Counted from the stretch's first letter, positions 1 through 7,779 are shown. The stretch is 28,842 nucleotides of DNA from Thauera sp. UBA6194 (GCA_002422685.1 DITC01000051.1:1-28842); one strand, 5' to 3'. The notes: generated by a model not told the origin, from the sequence alone. Numbers and translations are program-made.

Positions 1-2047
1 TCATCGACACCGAGGTGGTCGGCGCACACAGGTCGAAGCCGTCGTACAGCACCTTCATGTCGTCGAGCGTCGCAATCGACACGCCCGAGTTGCCGATCTT
101 GCCGTAGATGTCCGGACGCAGGTCGGGGTCGCAGCCGTACAGGGTGACCGAGTCGAACGCCGTCGACAGGCGGTGCGCCGGCATGCCTTCGGACACGCGC
201 TTGAAGCGGCGGTTGGTGCGGAAGGCGTCGCCTTCGCCCGCGAACATGCGGGTGGGGTCCTCGCCCTCGCGCTTGAACGCGAACACGCCGGCGGTGTAGG
301 GGAAGGAGCCGGGGACGTTCTCCTTCATCAGGAACTTGAGCGTCTCGCCCTCGTCCTCGAAGTTCGGCAGCGCCACCTTGCGGATCTTGCTGCCCGACAG
401 CGAGGTGCTGGTGAGCTGGGTGCGGATCTCCTTGTCGCGGATCTTCACCACGTACTCGTCGGCGGCGTACAGCGCCTTCTCGGTCGGCCACTGCTCGAGC
501 AGCTTCTTCGCAGCCGGGGTGAGCTCGCCGTCCTTCCAGTCGATCATCTCGGCGAAGTTGGCACCCAACTGCGCGTCACCCTTGCCGCACTGCTCGAACA
601 AGCCCTTGGCGATCTTCAGCGACTGGCGCTCGCGCGCGACGCGGGCCTGCTGCTCGATGTGCTTGTGATAGCCACGAACGGTGTCGGCGATCTCGGCGAG
701 GTAGCGGGTGCGGTCGGCGGGGACGATGGCGCGGCCTTCCGAAGACGCCCGCACGCTCACCACCGGCAGCTTGCTCTTGGCGACCTTCAGGCCCTTGCCC
801 ACCAGCGCCGGCAGCATGGCCTGGTAGAGCGCGGTGACGCCGTCGTCGTTGAAGCGCGCGGCCATGGTGCCGAACACCGGCATCTCTTCGGGGCGCTGGC
901 CGAACAGCTCGCGGTTGCGCTGGTACTGCTTGGCGACGTCGCGCAGCGCGTCCTGTGCGCCCTTGCGGTCGAACTTGTTGATGGCGACGAAGTCGGCGAA
1001 GTCGAGCATGTCGATCTTCTCGAGCTGGCTGGCGGCGCCGAACTCGGGCGTCATCACGTACAGCGACAGGTCGACGAAGGGCACGATCGCGGCGTTGCCC
1101 TGGCCGATGCCGGAGGTCTCGACCACCACCAGGTCGAAGCCCGCCAGCTTGCACGCGGCGATGACCTCGGGCAGCGCGGCCGAGACTTCCGAGCCGGTGT
1201 CGCGGGTGGCGAGCGAGCGCATGTAGATGTTCTCGTGCTCGATCGCGTTCATGCGGATGCGGTCGCCGAGCAGCGCGCCGCCGGTGCGCTTGCGCGAGGG
1301 GTCGATCGACACGATCGCGAGCTTGAGCTTGTCGTCCTGGTCGAGGCGGAAGCGGCGCACGAGTTCGTCGGTCAGCGAGGACTTGCCCGCGCCGCCGGTG
1401 CCGGTGATGCCCAGCGTCGGCACCTTGGTCTTGGCCGCGGCGTCGATCAGCGCCTTCTTGACGTCCTCGCCGTAGCCACCGTTTTCCAGCGCGGTGATGA
1501 TGTGTGCGAGGTTACGCAACTGAACGCGGCGATCGCCCGCGGCCAGCGCCTTGAGCACCGCGTCGGCCTTCTGCGGCGCGGCCTTGGTGATATCGACGTC
1601 GCAGCGCTCGACCACGCTGTTGATCATGCCTTGCAGGCCCATCTTGGCGCCGTCCTCGGGCGAGAAGATGTGGGTGACGCCGTACTCGTGCAGTTCCTTG
1701 ATCTCCGCCGGCACGATCACGCCACCGCCACCGCCGAAGACCTTGATGTTCTCGCCGCCGTTGGCGCGGAGCAGGTCGATCATGTACTTGAAGAACTCGA
1801 CGTGGCCACCCTGGTAGGACGTGATGGCGATGCCCTGCACGTCTTCCTGCAGCGCGGCGTTGACGATCTCGCCCACCGAACGGTTGTGGCCGAGGTGGAT
1901 CACCTCGGAGCCGGTCGATTGCAGGATGCGGCGCATGATGTTGATCGAGGCGTCGTGGCCATCGAACAGGGCCGCAGCGGTGACGAAACGCACCTTGTTC
2001 TTCGGCTTGTAGGGCGAGAGCTTGTGCGCAACGCTCAGGTCGGTCAT
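1..2047 (-). CDS. icmF: Fused isobutyryl-CoA mutase IcmF (N-terminal two thirds, runs off left edge)
   Basis: IcmF fuses a B12-binding domain, a MeaB-like G-protein chaperone and an acyl-CoA mutase barrel. It interconverts isobutyryl-CoA and n-butyryl-CoA; some relatives act on pivalyl-CoA. Translation from the ATG at 2047 begins MTDLSVAHKL and stays open to the window edge, giving 682 residues of an expected ~1,090. The B12 domain shows DGHD at residues 29-32 (His31 would be the cobalt ligand), then SYQGG at 77-81 and a GGGGG run near 105-109. The GTPase Walker A motif GTGGAGKSS lies at 216-224, with NKFD further on. The visible end has entered the mutase barrel (PTTSVSM). A GGAG ribosome site lies 8 nt upstream of the ATG. 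Residues that separate butyryl-, pivalyl- and other substrates cannot be settled from this fragment. A separate true methylmalonyl-CoA mutase is present at 14324-16489, so this copy is not needed for that reaction. Confidence 0.95.
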   Translation of the reverse strand, partial: MTDLSVAHKLSPYKPKNKVRFVTAAALFDGHDASINIMRRILQSTGSEVIHLGHNRSVGEIVNAALQEDVQGIAITSYQGGHVEFFKYMIDLLRANGGENIKVFGGGGGVIVPAEIKELHEYGVTHIFSPEDGAKMGLQGMINSVVERCDVDITKAAPQKADAVLKALAAGDRRVQLRNLAHIITALENGGYGEDVKKALIDAAAKTKVPTLGITGTGGAGKSSLTDELVRRFRLDQDDKLKLAIVSIDPSRKRTGGALLGDRIRMNAIEHENIYMRSLATRDTGSEVSAALPEVIAACKLAGFDLVVVETSGIGQGNAAIVPFVDLSLYVMTPEFGAASQLEKIDMLDFADFVAINKFDRKGAQDALRDVAKQYQRNRELFGQRPEEMPVFGTMAARFNDDGVTALYQAMLPALVGKGLKVAKSKLPVVSVRASSEGRAIVPADRTRYLAEIADTVRGYHKHIEQQARVARERQSLKIAKGLFEQCGKGDAQLGANFAEMIDWKDGELTPAAKKLLEQWPTEKALYAADEYVVKIRDKEIRTQLTSTSLSGSKIRKVALPNFEDEGETLKFLMKENVPGSFPYTAGVFAFKREGEDPTRMFAGEGDAFRTNRRFKRVSEGMPAHRLSTAFDSVTLYGCDPDLRPDIYGKIGNSGVSIATLDDMKVLYDGFDLCAPTTSVSM

Positions 2048-2177
2048 GTCGATCGTCTCCAGTCAGTAGGCTAACCCTGCAATCTTAGAAGGCGCGCGAC
2101 GTATTCGCCATTGCGCTTGCGGACGCTGATCATGCAAAATCCGCCAATCCCTCTCTCATCCACTGCAGAACGCCGCC
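2048..2177. promoter_or_regulatory. Divergent icmF / AraC-regulator intergenic region
   Basis: These 130 bases separate two divergent starts and should hold both promoters. On the plus strand, TTGCGC at 2111-2116 and CAAAAT at 2135-2140 are 18 bp apart and could be a weak sigma-70 promoter for the AraC gene. I found no convincing -10/-35 pair for icmF. I see no cobalamin riboswitch B12-box here. The arrangement suggests, but does not show, that the AraC protein controls icmF. Confidence 0.35.
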
Positions 2178-3260
2178 ATGACCCGCAGCCAGGCCCCGCT
2201 GCCGACGATCACCCCAACCAGGCGCCGTCGGCATGCAACCGTGGCGACCGGCTTCGTCACCGGCATGCTCTCGGGACTGCAAGGGCGCGAGCTCGATGCA
2301 GCCCCCCTGCTCGCCCGGGCCGGCATCACCCTTGCAGAATCGGCCAGCCGCGTGCCCGTCGAGCGCTATGCCGTGCTCTACAACCTGTGCATCGAGGCGC
2401 TCGATGACGAGGCCTTCGGCCTGCTGCCGCAGCCAATGCCGGTGGGCAGCTTCGAGTTCCTGTGCCGCGGCATGCTCGGCGCGCCGACGCTGGAAGAGGC
2501 GCTGCGGCGCGGCATCCGCTTCCTGCGCCTGGTGCTCCCCGCTTTCCGGATCAGCCTGCGGCGCGAGGGCGCGCGCGCCGAGCTCGTGCTCGACGACGGT
2601 GGCAGCCTGGGCGCCGAGCGCGAAGCGCCGCCGCGCGTGTTCGCCTACGAGTGGCTGCTGCGCCTGCTGCATGGCGTGGCGAGCTGGGTCGTCGGCCGCG
2701 GCCTCGCGCTCGACGCGGTCGACTTTCCATACGCCCGCCCCGCGCACGCCGACGACTACGCCCTGGTCTACACCGAGCATTCGCGCTTCGACGCCGACCA
2801 ACTGGTCGCACATCTGCAGGCCAATCTGCTCGACCTGCCCCTGCGCCGCGACGAAGCCGCGCTCGCCGGCTTTCTCGAGGGAGCGCCCGGCAAGATCACC
2901 ATGCTCTACCGGCGCGACCGCGAGATGGTGTTCCGCGTGCGCGACCTCGTGCGCGATGCACTGCCGCAGAACCTCTCGCTCGAAGAGGTCGCCGCCCGCC
3001 TGCACCTGTCGCCGCGCACGCTGCACCGCCGCCTCGAGGAAGAAGGCTCGGGCTTTCGCACGATCAAGGAAGCCACCCGGCGCGACATCGCCTACGCGCG
3101 ACTGGCCAAGACACGGCAGCCGATCGCCCGCATCGCCGCCGAGCTCGGCTACGCCGACCCCTCCACCTTCTACCGCGCCTTCGTCGCGTGGTCGGGCATG
3201 TCGCCGGAACGCTTTCGCAACCAGTCGCGCCCGCAACCGGATGCTGCGATGCGTCGTTGA
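2178..3260 (+). CDS. AraC-family transcriptional regulator with arabinose-binding-like N-terminal domain
   Basis: A 360-residue cytoplasmic DNA-binding protein. Residues ~30-215 match the N-terminal ligand-sensing domain style of the OruR/ArgR-like AraC subgroup (segment LLARAGITLAESASRVPVER, then a GSFEFLCRGMLGAPTLEEAL-type stretch). The C-terminal ~100 residues are the double helix-turn-helix: LSLEEVAARLHLSPRTLHRR is the first HTH, and IARIAAELGYADPSTFYRAF with the following GMSPERFR is the classic AraC signature. The length is typical for this subgroup. The start at 2178 was chosen because the family usually begins shortly before this domain; no strong ribosome site is seen. It is transcribed away from icmF, so a role in branched/short acyl-CoA metabolism is plausible inference. 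The effector is unknown. Confidence 0.9.
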   Translation: MTRSQAPLPTITPTRRRRHATVATGFVTGMLSGLQGRELDAAPLLARAGITLAESASRVPVERYAVLYNLCIEALDDEAFGLLPQPMPVGSFEFLCRGMLGAPTLEEALRRGIRFLRLVLPAFRISLRREGARAELVLDDGGSLGAEREAPPRVFAYEWLLRLLHGVASWVVGRGLALDAVDFPYARPAHADDYALVYTEHSRFDADQLVAHLQANLLDLPLRRDEAALAGFLEGAPGKITMLYRRDREMVFRVRDLVRDALPQNLSLEEVAARLHLSPRTLHRRLEEEGSGFRTIKEATRRDIAYARLAKTRQPIARIAAELGYADPSTFYRAFVAWSGMSPERFRNQSRPQPDAAMRR

Positions 3261-3272
3261 CGTTAACGTCAA
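3257..3272. promoter_or_regulatory. Perfect 16-bp palindrome TTGACGTTAACGTCAA (probable operator)
   Basis: The 16 bases read identically on both strands. They overlap the TGA stop of the AraC gene and lie 112 bp before the histidine kinase start. The left half, TTGACG, could also serve as a -35 hexamer for the kinase operon, with an imperfect CATAGC at 3284-3289. From memory, the sequence resembles sites for MerR-family LiuR-type regulators of branched-chain amino acid and fatty acid catabolism (ACGTTAACGT core). That assignment is tentative. The regulator itself is not in the window. Confidence 0.5.
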
Positions 3273-3384
3273 TCATTCGCCACCATAGCCGTGCGATCCT
3301 GCACGGATACGGGCTGCCGCTCATTACGGGCGCCGACGAATCGTGCAAACATCCCCGCACCGACACATACCCCCGGAGATAGTC

Positions 3385-5484
3385 GTGGGCAGCACAGCCC
3401 CCCCGGCCGAAGATCACAGCCTGCCTCGTGCCGCACTCTCGCCCGAACAGCGCAGGCGCTACGACCTGCTGCTCGCCGGTCTGGACTTGCTCGACCAGGC
3501 GATCGCCGTGTTCGACGCCACGCCCAAGCTGGTGACCTGGAACAAGGCGATGCTGCGCCTGCTCGACTTTCCCGAGTCGCTGGTGCGCGTCGGCACGCCT
3601 TTTGAAGAGTTCGCGCGCTTCAACGCCGAGCGCGGCGAGTACGGCCCGGGCGACGTCGAGACCCTGGTCCGCGAGCGCGTCGCCGCCGCACGCAGCTTCC
3701 AGCCCCACTACGTCGAGCGCGCACGCCCCAACGGCCGCATCCTGGCCGTGCGCGGCGTCCCCATCCCCAACCTCGGCTTCGTCTCGCTGTGGACCGACAT
3801 CACCGAGCAGCGCCGCTACGCCGAGGTCATCGAAGAGCAGAACGCACAGCTCGAGGCGCGCGTGCGCGAGCGCACCGCCGAACTCGAGGCCGCGAACCTG
3901 CGCCTGGCCCAGGCCAACATCGAGATCGACGACATCGCCGACGCCCTGCGTCGCAGCGAAAACCGCCTGCAGCTGATCATCGACTCGATCCCCGCGCTGA
4001 TCGCCTACGTCGACGCCGACGACATCTACCGCTTCGCCAACAAGGGCTACGCGGAGTGGTTCGGGCTCAGCAAGGAGTCGATCACCGGGCGCAACATCGT
4101 GGATGTGTTCGGCAGCGAGACCTTCGAACAGATTCGCCCGCACCTCGACCGTGCGCGCGCGGGCGAGCAGGTCAGCTACGAATACGCCCGCCAGCTCGCG
4201 GATGGCCGCACGGTGCATGCGCGCAGCGTGCTCGTACCCGAACTGGGCTCGAACGGCTCGACCCTGGGATTTTTCGTGATGTCGATCGACATCACCGAGC
4301 AAAAGGCGAGCCAGGCCGCGCTCGTCCAGGCGCAGAAGATGGAGGCCGTGGGCCAGCTCACCGGCGGCCTCGCGCACGACTTCAACAACCTGCTCACCAT
4401 CATCATCGGCAATCTGTCCGCGCTGCAGCAGCGCATCGGCGCAGGCCCGGGCGCCGAGTTCGTCGACCCTTCGCTGCAGGCGGCGCGGCGCGGCGCCGAG
4501 CTGATCCGGCGGCTGCTCACCTTCTCGCGTCGCCAGACGCTCGAGCCGGCCGCGGTCGAGGTCGGCGCCCTGGTGCACAACATGACCCACCTGCTCGCGC
4601 GCACGCTGGGCGAGACCATCCGCATCCACCTGCGCCTGCCGCAGTCGCCACTGCACGCCCTGGTCGATCCACATCAGCTCGAGAACGCGATCCTCAACCT
4701 CGCCATCAACGCGCGCGACGCCATGCCCGACGGCGGCGAACTCACGATCGCGGTCGCGCTGCGCAAGCTCGACGCCGCGCTCGCCGCGGTGGTCGAAGTC
4801 CCGCCCGGCGACTACGTGCAGATCGACGTGGGCGACAGCGGCAAGGGCATCGACGCGGCGGTGCTGCAGCGCGTGTTCGAGCCCTTCTTCACCACCAAGG
4901 CCTTCGGCAGCGGCAGCGGCCTCGGCCTGTCGATGGTGTATGGCTTCGTGCGCCAGTCGGGCGGCAACATCCGCATCCGCAGCACCCCGGGGCGGGGGAC
5001 GCATGTGCGCTTCGTGCTGCCGACCACGGCAGCGACCGCCCCGACCGCGCGCGTCCCCGCGACCGCACCCGCGGCGCACACCACACTCGACGGCCCCGTG
5101 CTGCTGGTCGAAGACGAACCCGAGGTGCGCAAGGTGATCCGCCTGCAGCTCACCACGCTCGGCTACGCGGTCATCGAGGCTGCCGACGGCGTGGAGGCGC
5201 TCGGGTTGCTGCAGAACGTCGACGACATCGCGCTGCTGGTGAGCGACACCGTGATGCCCGGCGGCATCGGCGGGCGCGATCTGGCGCGCCGCGCGCGTGC
5301 GCTGCGTCCCGAACTGCCGATCCTGCTCGTCACCGGTTACGCCAGCGACACCCCGCAGGCAGACGCGCTGCCGAACGACATCACGACGCTGCGCAAGCCC
5401 TTCGATCAGCCCGCGCTCGCCGCCGTGCTCGCCACCGTGCTGCGCACCCACCCCCACCCGGAGAACCGCCCGCAATGCCCCTGA
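3385..5484 (+). CDS. Soluble PAS-PAS hybrid sensor histidine kinase with C-terminal receiver
   Basis: A 699-residue signal-transducing kinase with no transmembrane segment, so it should sense a cytoplasmic cue. Order: PAS-like domain ~25-140 ending in the usual DITEQ, a coiled coil ~142-195 rich in E/A/L/R, a second PAS ~193-306 also ending DITEQ, then the kinase core. The H-box is LAHDFNNLL with His331. The N-box is NLAINARDAM (438-447), G1 is DSGKGID (484-490), and the F/G2 region FFTTKAFGSGSGLGLSMV is intact. A receiver domain (571-690) has acidic ED/E near 576-578, phospho-acceptor Asp621 in LLVSDTVMPGG, and Lys671 in LRKPF. GTG 3385 was preferred over GTG 3343 because GGAG sits 6 nt upstream. 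It overlaps the next gene by 10 bp, so the two are co-translated partners. The class of H-box resembles kinases such as those with HDFNN that often carry an attached receiver. Confidence 0.9.
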   Translation: MGSTAPPAEDHSLPRAALSPEQRRRYDLLLAGLDLLDQAIAVFDATPKLVTWNKAMLRLLDFPESLVRVGTPFEEFARFNAERGEYGPGDVETLVRERVAAARSFQPHYVERARPNGRILAVRGVPIPNLGFVSLWTDITEQRRYAEVIEEQNAQLEARVRERTAELEAANLRLAQANIEIDDIADALRRSENRLQLIIDSIPALIAYVDADDIYRFANKGYAEWFGLSKESITGRNIVDVFGSETFEQIRPHLDRARAGEQVSYEYARQLADGRTVHARSVLVPELGSNGSTLGFFVMSIDITEQKASQAALVQAQKMEAVGQLTGGLAHDFNNLLTIIIGNLSALQQRIGAGPGAEFVDPSLQAARRGAELIRRLLTFSRRQTLEPAAVEVGALVHNMTHLLARTLGETIRIHLRLPQSPLHALVDPHQLENAILNLAINARDAMPDGGELTIAVALRKLDAALAAVVEVPPGDYVQIDVGDSGKGIDAAVLQRVFEPFFTTKAFGSGSGLGLSMVYGFVRQSGGNIRIRSTPGRGTHVRFVLPTTAATAPTARVPATAPAAHTTLDGPVLLVEDEPEVRKVIRLQLTTLGYAVIEAADGVEALGLLQNVDDIALLVSDTVMPGGIGGRDLARRARALRPELPILLVTGYASDTPQADALPNDITTLRKPFDQPALAAVLATVLRTHPHPENRPQCP

Positions 5485-6200
5485 GCCAGCCCGACACCGC
5501 GCTACCGACGATCTTCGTGCTCGAGGACGACCCCGAGGTCGCGCGCCTGATCTGCATGAGCCTCTCCGAGTACGGCTTCCGCTGCGAACACCAGAGCACC
5601 GGCCGGCAGCTGCTCGCGCGCGCGCGCCAGAGCGCTCCGGATCTGTGCATCGTCGACCTCGGCCTGCCCGACATGGACGGCATGCAGGTGGTGCGCGAAC
5701 TGCAGGACGGCAGCCCGTGCGCGGTGCTGATCCTGACCGGGCGCAACGACGTCACCGACCGCGTGCTCGGCCTCGAACTGGGCGCCGACGACTACATCGT
5801 CAAACCCTTCGAGCCGCGCGAACTCGTCGCCCGGGTGCGCTCCATCCTGCGCCGCTACCAGCGCGCCCCGGCCGTCGAGCCTGCTGAACGCAGCCTCGCG
5901 CGTTTTGCCAGCTGGGCTTTCGACGCCAGCCGTCACACCCTCACCGCACCCGACGGCCGCGAGATCTCGCTGTCGGCGGCCGAGGCAGGGCTGCTCGCCA
6001 CCCTGTTGCGGCGGCCAAACAAGATCCTGTCGCGCGAGCAACTGCTCGGCGAGCGCGACGTCGACCCCTTCGATCGCAGCATCGACGTGCGCATCTCGCG
6101 CCTGCGCCGCAAGCTCGACGACGACCCGCACAACCCGCGCCTGATCAAGACGGTGTATGGCGCCGGCTACCTGTTCTCGGCGCAGGTGGAGTGGACCTGA
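5475..6200 (+). CDS. OmpR/PhoB-family response regulator
   Basis: A 241-residue DNA-binding response regulator. The receiver domain (~12-125) shows acidic residues EDD at 17-19, phospho-acceptor Asp61 in CIVDLGLPDMDG, Thr88 in LILTG, and Lys110 in DDYIVKPFEP. The winged-helix effector domain occupies ~145-238, with SLSAAEAGLLATLLRRPNKI, SREQLL, and the signature RSIDVRISRLRRKL followed by IKTVYGAGYLF. The ATG at 5475 lies inside the kinase gene and the reading frames overlap by 10 bp, which argues for translational coupling and for the kinase as its phosphodonor. Because the kinase carries its own receiver, phosphate may pass either directly to this protein or be diverted. Target genes are unknown; the VOC gene directly downstream has its own promoter. 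Confidence 0.93.
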   Translation: MPLSQPDTALPTIFVLEDDPEVARLICMSLSEYGFRCEHQSTGRQLLARARQSAPDLCIVDLGLPDMDGMQVVRELQDGSPCAVLILTGRNDVTDRVLGLELGADDYIVKPFEPRELVARVRSILRRYQRAPAVEPAERSLARFASWAFDASRHTLTAPDGREISLSAAEAGLLATLLRRPNKILSREQLLGERDVDPFDRSIDVRISRLRRKLDDDPHNPRLIKTVYGAGYLFSAQVEWT

Positions 6201-6232
6201 TCACCCGCGCGCCCGCTCGCTATAATTATGAA
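6198..6232 (+). promoter_or_regulatory. Promoter of the VOC gene with GntR-operator-like sequence over the -10
   Basis: TATAAT at 6221-6226 is a perfect -10 hexamer. TGATCA at 6198-6203, 17 bp upstream, is a poor -35 overlapping the regulator stop codon. Bases 6219-6232 match the perfect palindrome at 16733-16746 (between mcm and the GntR gene) at 11 of 14 positions, including the unbroken 9-mer ATAATTATG. A -10 box naturally looks like the AT-rich core of that palindrome, so part of the similarity could be chance. Confidence 0.55.
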
Positions 6233-6262
6233 TTCTCGACGACAACCCAGCAGGAAACCGCC

Positions 6263-6742
6263 ATGACCCAACGCCCCTTCAAGATCCTCGGCATTCAGCA
6301 GATCGCCATCGGCGCCCCGAGCAAGGACAAGCTCAAGACCCTGTGGGTCGACATGCTCGGCCTCGAAGTCACCGGCAACTTCGTGTCCGAGCGCGAGAAC
6401 GTCGACGAGGACATTTGCGCCATGGGCAGCGGCCCGTTCAAGGTCGAGGTGGACCTGATGCAGCCGCTCGACGCAGAGAAAAAGCCCGCGGTGCACACCA
6501 CCCCGCTGAACCACGTCGGCCTGTGGGTGGACGACCTGCCCAAAGCGGTGGAATGGCTGAGCGCCAACGGCGTGCGCTTCGCACCGGGCGGCATCCGCCG
6601 CGGCGCGGCGGGCTTCGACATCACCTTCCTGCACCCGAAGGGCAATGAAGAATTCCCGATCGGTGGCGAAGGCGTGCTGATCGAGCTCGTGCAGGCCCCG
6701 GCCGAAGTCGTGGACGCATTCGCCCGCCTCGCAGCCAGCTAA
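6263..6742 (+). CDS. VOC-fold protein, methylmalonyl-CoA epimerase-like
   Basis: A 159-residue vicinal-oxygen-chelate protein with two beta-alpha-beta-beta-beta modules. The second half (HVGLWVDDL at 84-92, ITFLHPKG at 120-127, GVLIELVQAP at 137-146) closely follows known methylmalonyl-CoA epimerases, which convert (2S)- to (2R)-methylmalonyl-CoA between propionyl-CoA carboxylase and the mutase. Aligned by eye with the Propionibacterium enzyme (metal ligands His12, Gln65, His91, Glu141), the ligands here would be Gln13, Asp64, His84 and Glu141, so the first His is replaced by Gln. The AGGA ribosome site at 6252-6255 fits the ATG at 6263. The gene lies outside the mcm-meaB-pccB-pccA operon but is the only epimerase candidate in the window. 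Alternatives are another VOC enzyme such as a glyoxalase or dioxygenase relative. Confidence 0.72.
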   Translation: MTQRPFKILGIQQIAIGAPSKDKLKTLWVDMLGLEVTGNFVSERENVDEDICAMGSGPFKVEVDLMQPLDAEKKPAVHTTPLNHVGLWVDDLPKAVEWLSANGVRFAPGGIRRGAAGFDITFLHPKGNEEFPIGGEGVLIELVQAPAEVVDAFARLAAS

Positions 6743-6777
6743 GCCGGCGCGCGCATCGGCACGCAGCGCGCGCCGGC
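6743..6777. terminator. 12-bp perfect hairpin between convergent genes
   Basis: GCCGGCGCGCGC at 6743-6754 pairs perfectly with GCGCGCGCCGGC at 6766-6777 around an 11-nt loop, immediately after the VOC stop codon and 21 bp before the end of the convergent metallopeptidase gene. There is no T-run on either side, so it may end transcription weakly, act in both directions, or stabilise 3' ends. Confidence 0.6.
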
Positions 6778-6797
6778 ATGCGCGCGCTGCAGCGGGC

Positions 6798-7664
6798 TCA
6801 GAGCACCGCCGCCGAGAAGCTGTCGCAGCTGCCCACCTCGCCCGTCTCCAGCCCCTTGCGGAACCAGCGCGTGCGCTGTGCCGCGCTGCCGTGGGTGAAG
6901 CTGTCGGGCACGGCATAGCCTTGCGCGCGCTTCTGGATGCGGTCGTCACCGACCGCGCTCGCGGCTGCGAGCCCCTCCTCGATGTCACCCGCCTCGAGCA
7001 CCTGGCGCGAACGATGCGCGTGGTGCGCCCATATCCCCGCCAAGCAGTCGGCCTGCAGCTCGAGGCGCACCGAGAGCTCATTACCCTCGCGCGCCGACAC
7101 GCGCTGCCGCGTCTGCTGCACCCGGTCGAGGATGCCGAGCAGGTTCTGCACGTGGTGCCCCACCTCGTGCGCAATCACGTAAGCCTGGGCAAAATCGCCC
7201 GGCGCGCCAAAGCGATGATGGAGCTCGTCGAAGAACGAGAGGTCGAGATACACCTTGCCGTCGCCGGGGCAGTAGAACGGGCCGGTCTCGGCCTGACCCA
7301 CGCCGCAGGCGCTGCGCACCGCGCCGGTGTATAGCACCAGACTCGGCTCCCGATACTGGGCCCCGCTCGCCTTGAAGATCGGCCCCCAGGTGTCTTCGGT
7401 GTCGGCCAGCACCATCGACACGAAGCGCGCCTGCGCGTTTTCCGCCGCCGGGCGCGCACCCGCATCCTGTGTGGTCTCGACCGCCGGCGGGCTCACCATC
7501 TCGGAGGTGTTGAGCACCACGCTCGGGTCGATGCCGAAATACATCGCCACCAGCGCGAGCACGATGGTTCCGATGCCGATCTTTCCACGCCCGGCGAGCC
7601 GACGCCCACCCTGGCCACGCCGGTCTTCGACGTTGCGGCTCTCACGTCCGTTACGAAAATCCAT
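6798..7664 (-). CDS. ypfJ: YpfJ-family neutral zinc metallopeptidase, membrane-anchored
   Basis: A 288-residue member of the putative neutral zinc metallopeptidase family (YpfJ). A basic N-terminus (MDFRNGRESRNVEDRRG) precedes one transmembrane segment at ~29-44, so the catalytic domain should face the periplasm. The zinc site HEVGH lies at 166-170 in AYVIAHEVGHHVQNLLG. Other family hallmarks are CGVGQAETGPFYCPGDGKVYLDL before it and LQADCLAGIWAHH plus a late GSAAQRTRWFRKG after it. ATG 7664 was chosen because AGGAGG lies 8 nt upstream; the in-frame GTG at 7673 would overlap that ribosome site. The substrate is unknown for the whole family. It stands alone, convergent to the VOC gene, with no visible functional link to its neighbours. 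Confidence 0.93.
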   Translation of the reverse strand: MDFRNGRESRNVEDRRGQGGRRLAGRGKIGIGTIVLALVAMYFGIDPSVVLNTSEMVSPPAVETTQDAGARPAAENAQARFVSMVLADTEDTWGPIFKASGAQYREPSLVLYTGAVRSACGVGQAETGPFYCPGDGKVYLDLSFFDELHHRFGAPGDFAQAYVIAHEVGHHVQNLLGILDRVQQTRQRVSAREGNELSVRLELQADCLAGIWAHHAHRSRQVLEAGDIEEGLAAASAVGDDRIQKRAQGYAVPDSFTHGSAAQRTRWFRKGLETGEVGSCDSFSAAVL

Positions 7665-7696
7665 GGCGGCCACCTCCTGCTCGAATCGATGATCGG

Positions 7697-7726
7697 ATCA
7701 TAGCAGCCGCCATGCACAAGGCAGAA
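7697..7726 (-). promoter_or_regulatory. Possible promoter of the zinc metallopeptidase gene
   Basis: On the minus strand TATGAT (7697-7702) is a good -10 hexamer 33 bp before the chosen ATG. A weak -35 candidate TTCTGC (7721-7726) is 18 bp upstream and overlaps the foot of the preceding terminator stem. Confidence 0.3.
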
Positions 7727-7749
7727 GGGCTCGCCTGTGCGAGCCCTTC
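7724..7749 (-). terminator. Terminator hairpin of the KamA-family gene
   Basis: GAAGGGCTCGC (7724-7734) pairs perfectly with GCGAGCCCTTC (7739-7749) around a 4-nt loop, giving an 11-bp stem 30 bp beyond the stop codon at 7780. On the minus strand a short T-containing tract follows. It probably insulates the metallopeptidase gene from read-through. Confidence 0.75.
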
Positions 7750-7779
7750 CATGGCCATCGTGCCCGTTTCAGGTCGCGC

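Noticed and set aside
173..2074. 633-codon open frame on the plus strand opposite icmF
   Set aside because: It is antisense to a clear icmF reading frame, and its protein is a low-complexity string of A/G/L/R/D/H typical of shadow frames in GC-rich DNA.
3064..5475. 803-codon minus-strand frame opposite the histidine kinase
   Set aside because: The kinase frame carries all catalytic motifs, while the antisense frame has none. It also ends inside the AraC gene.
3789..6200. Response regulator read as an 803-residue protein with a long N-terminal extension
   Set aside because: The extension lies in a shadow frame of the kinase. The receiver domain starts normally after ATG 5475.
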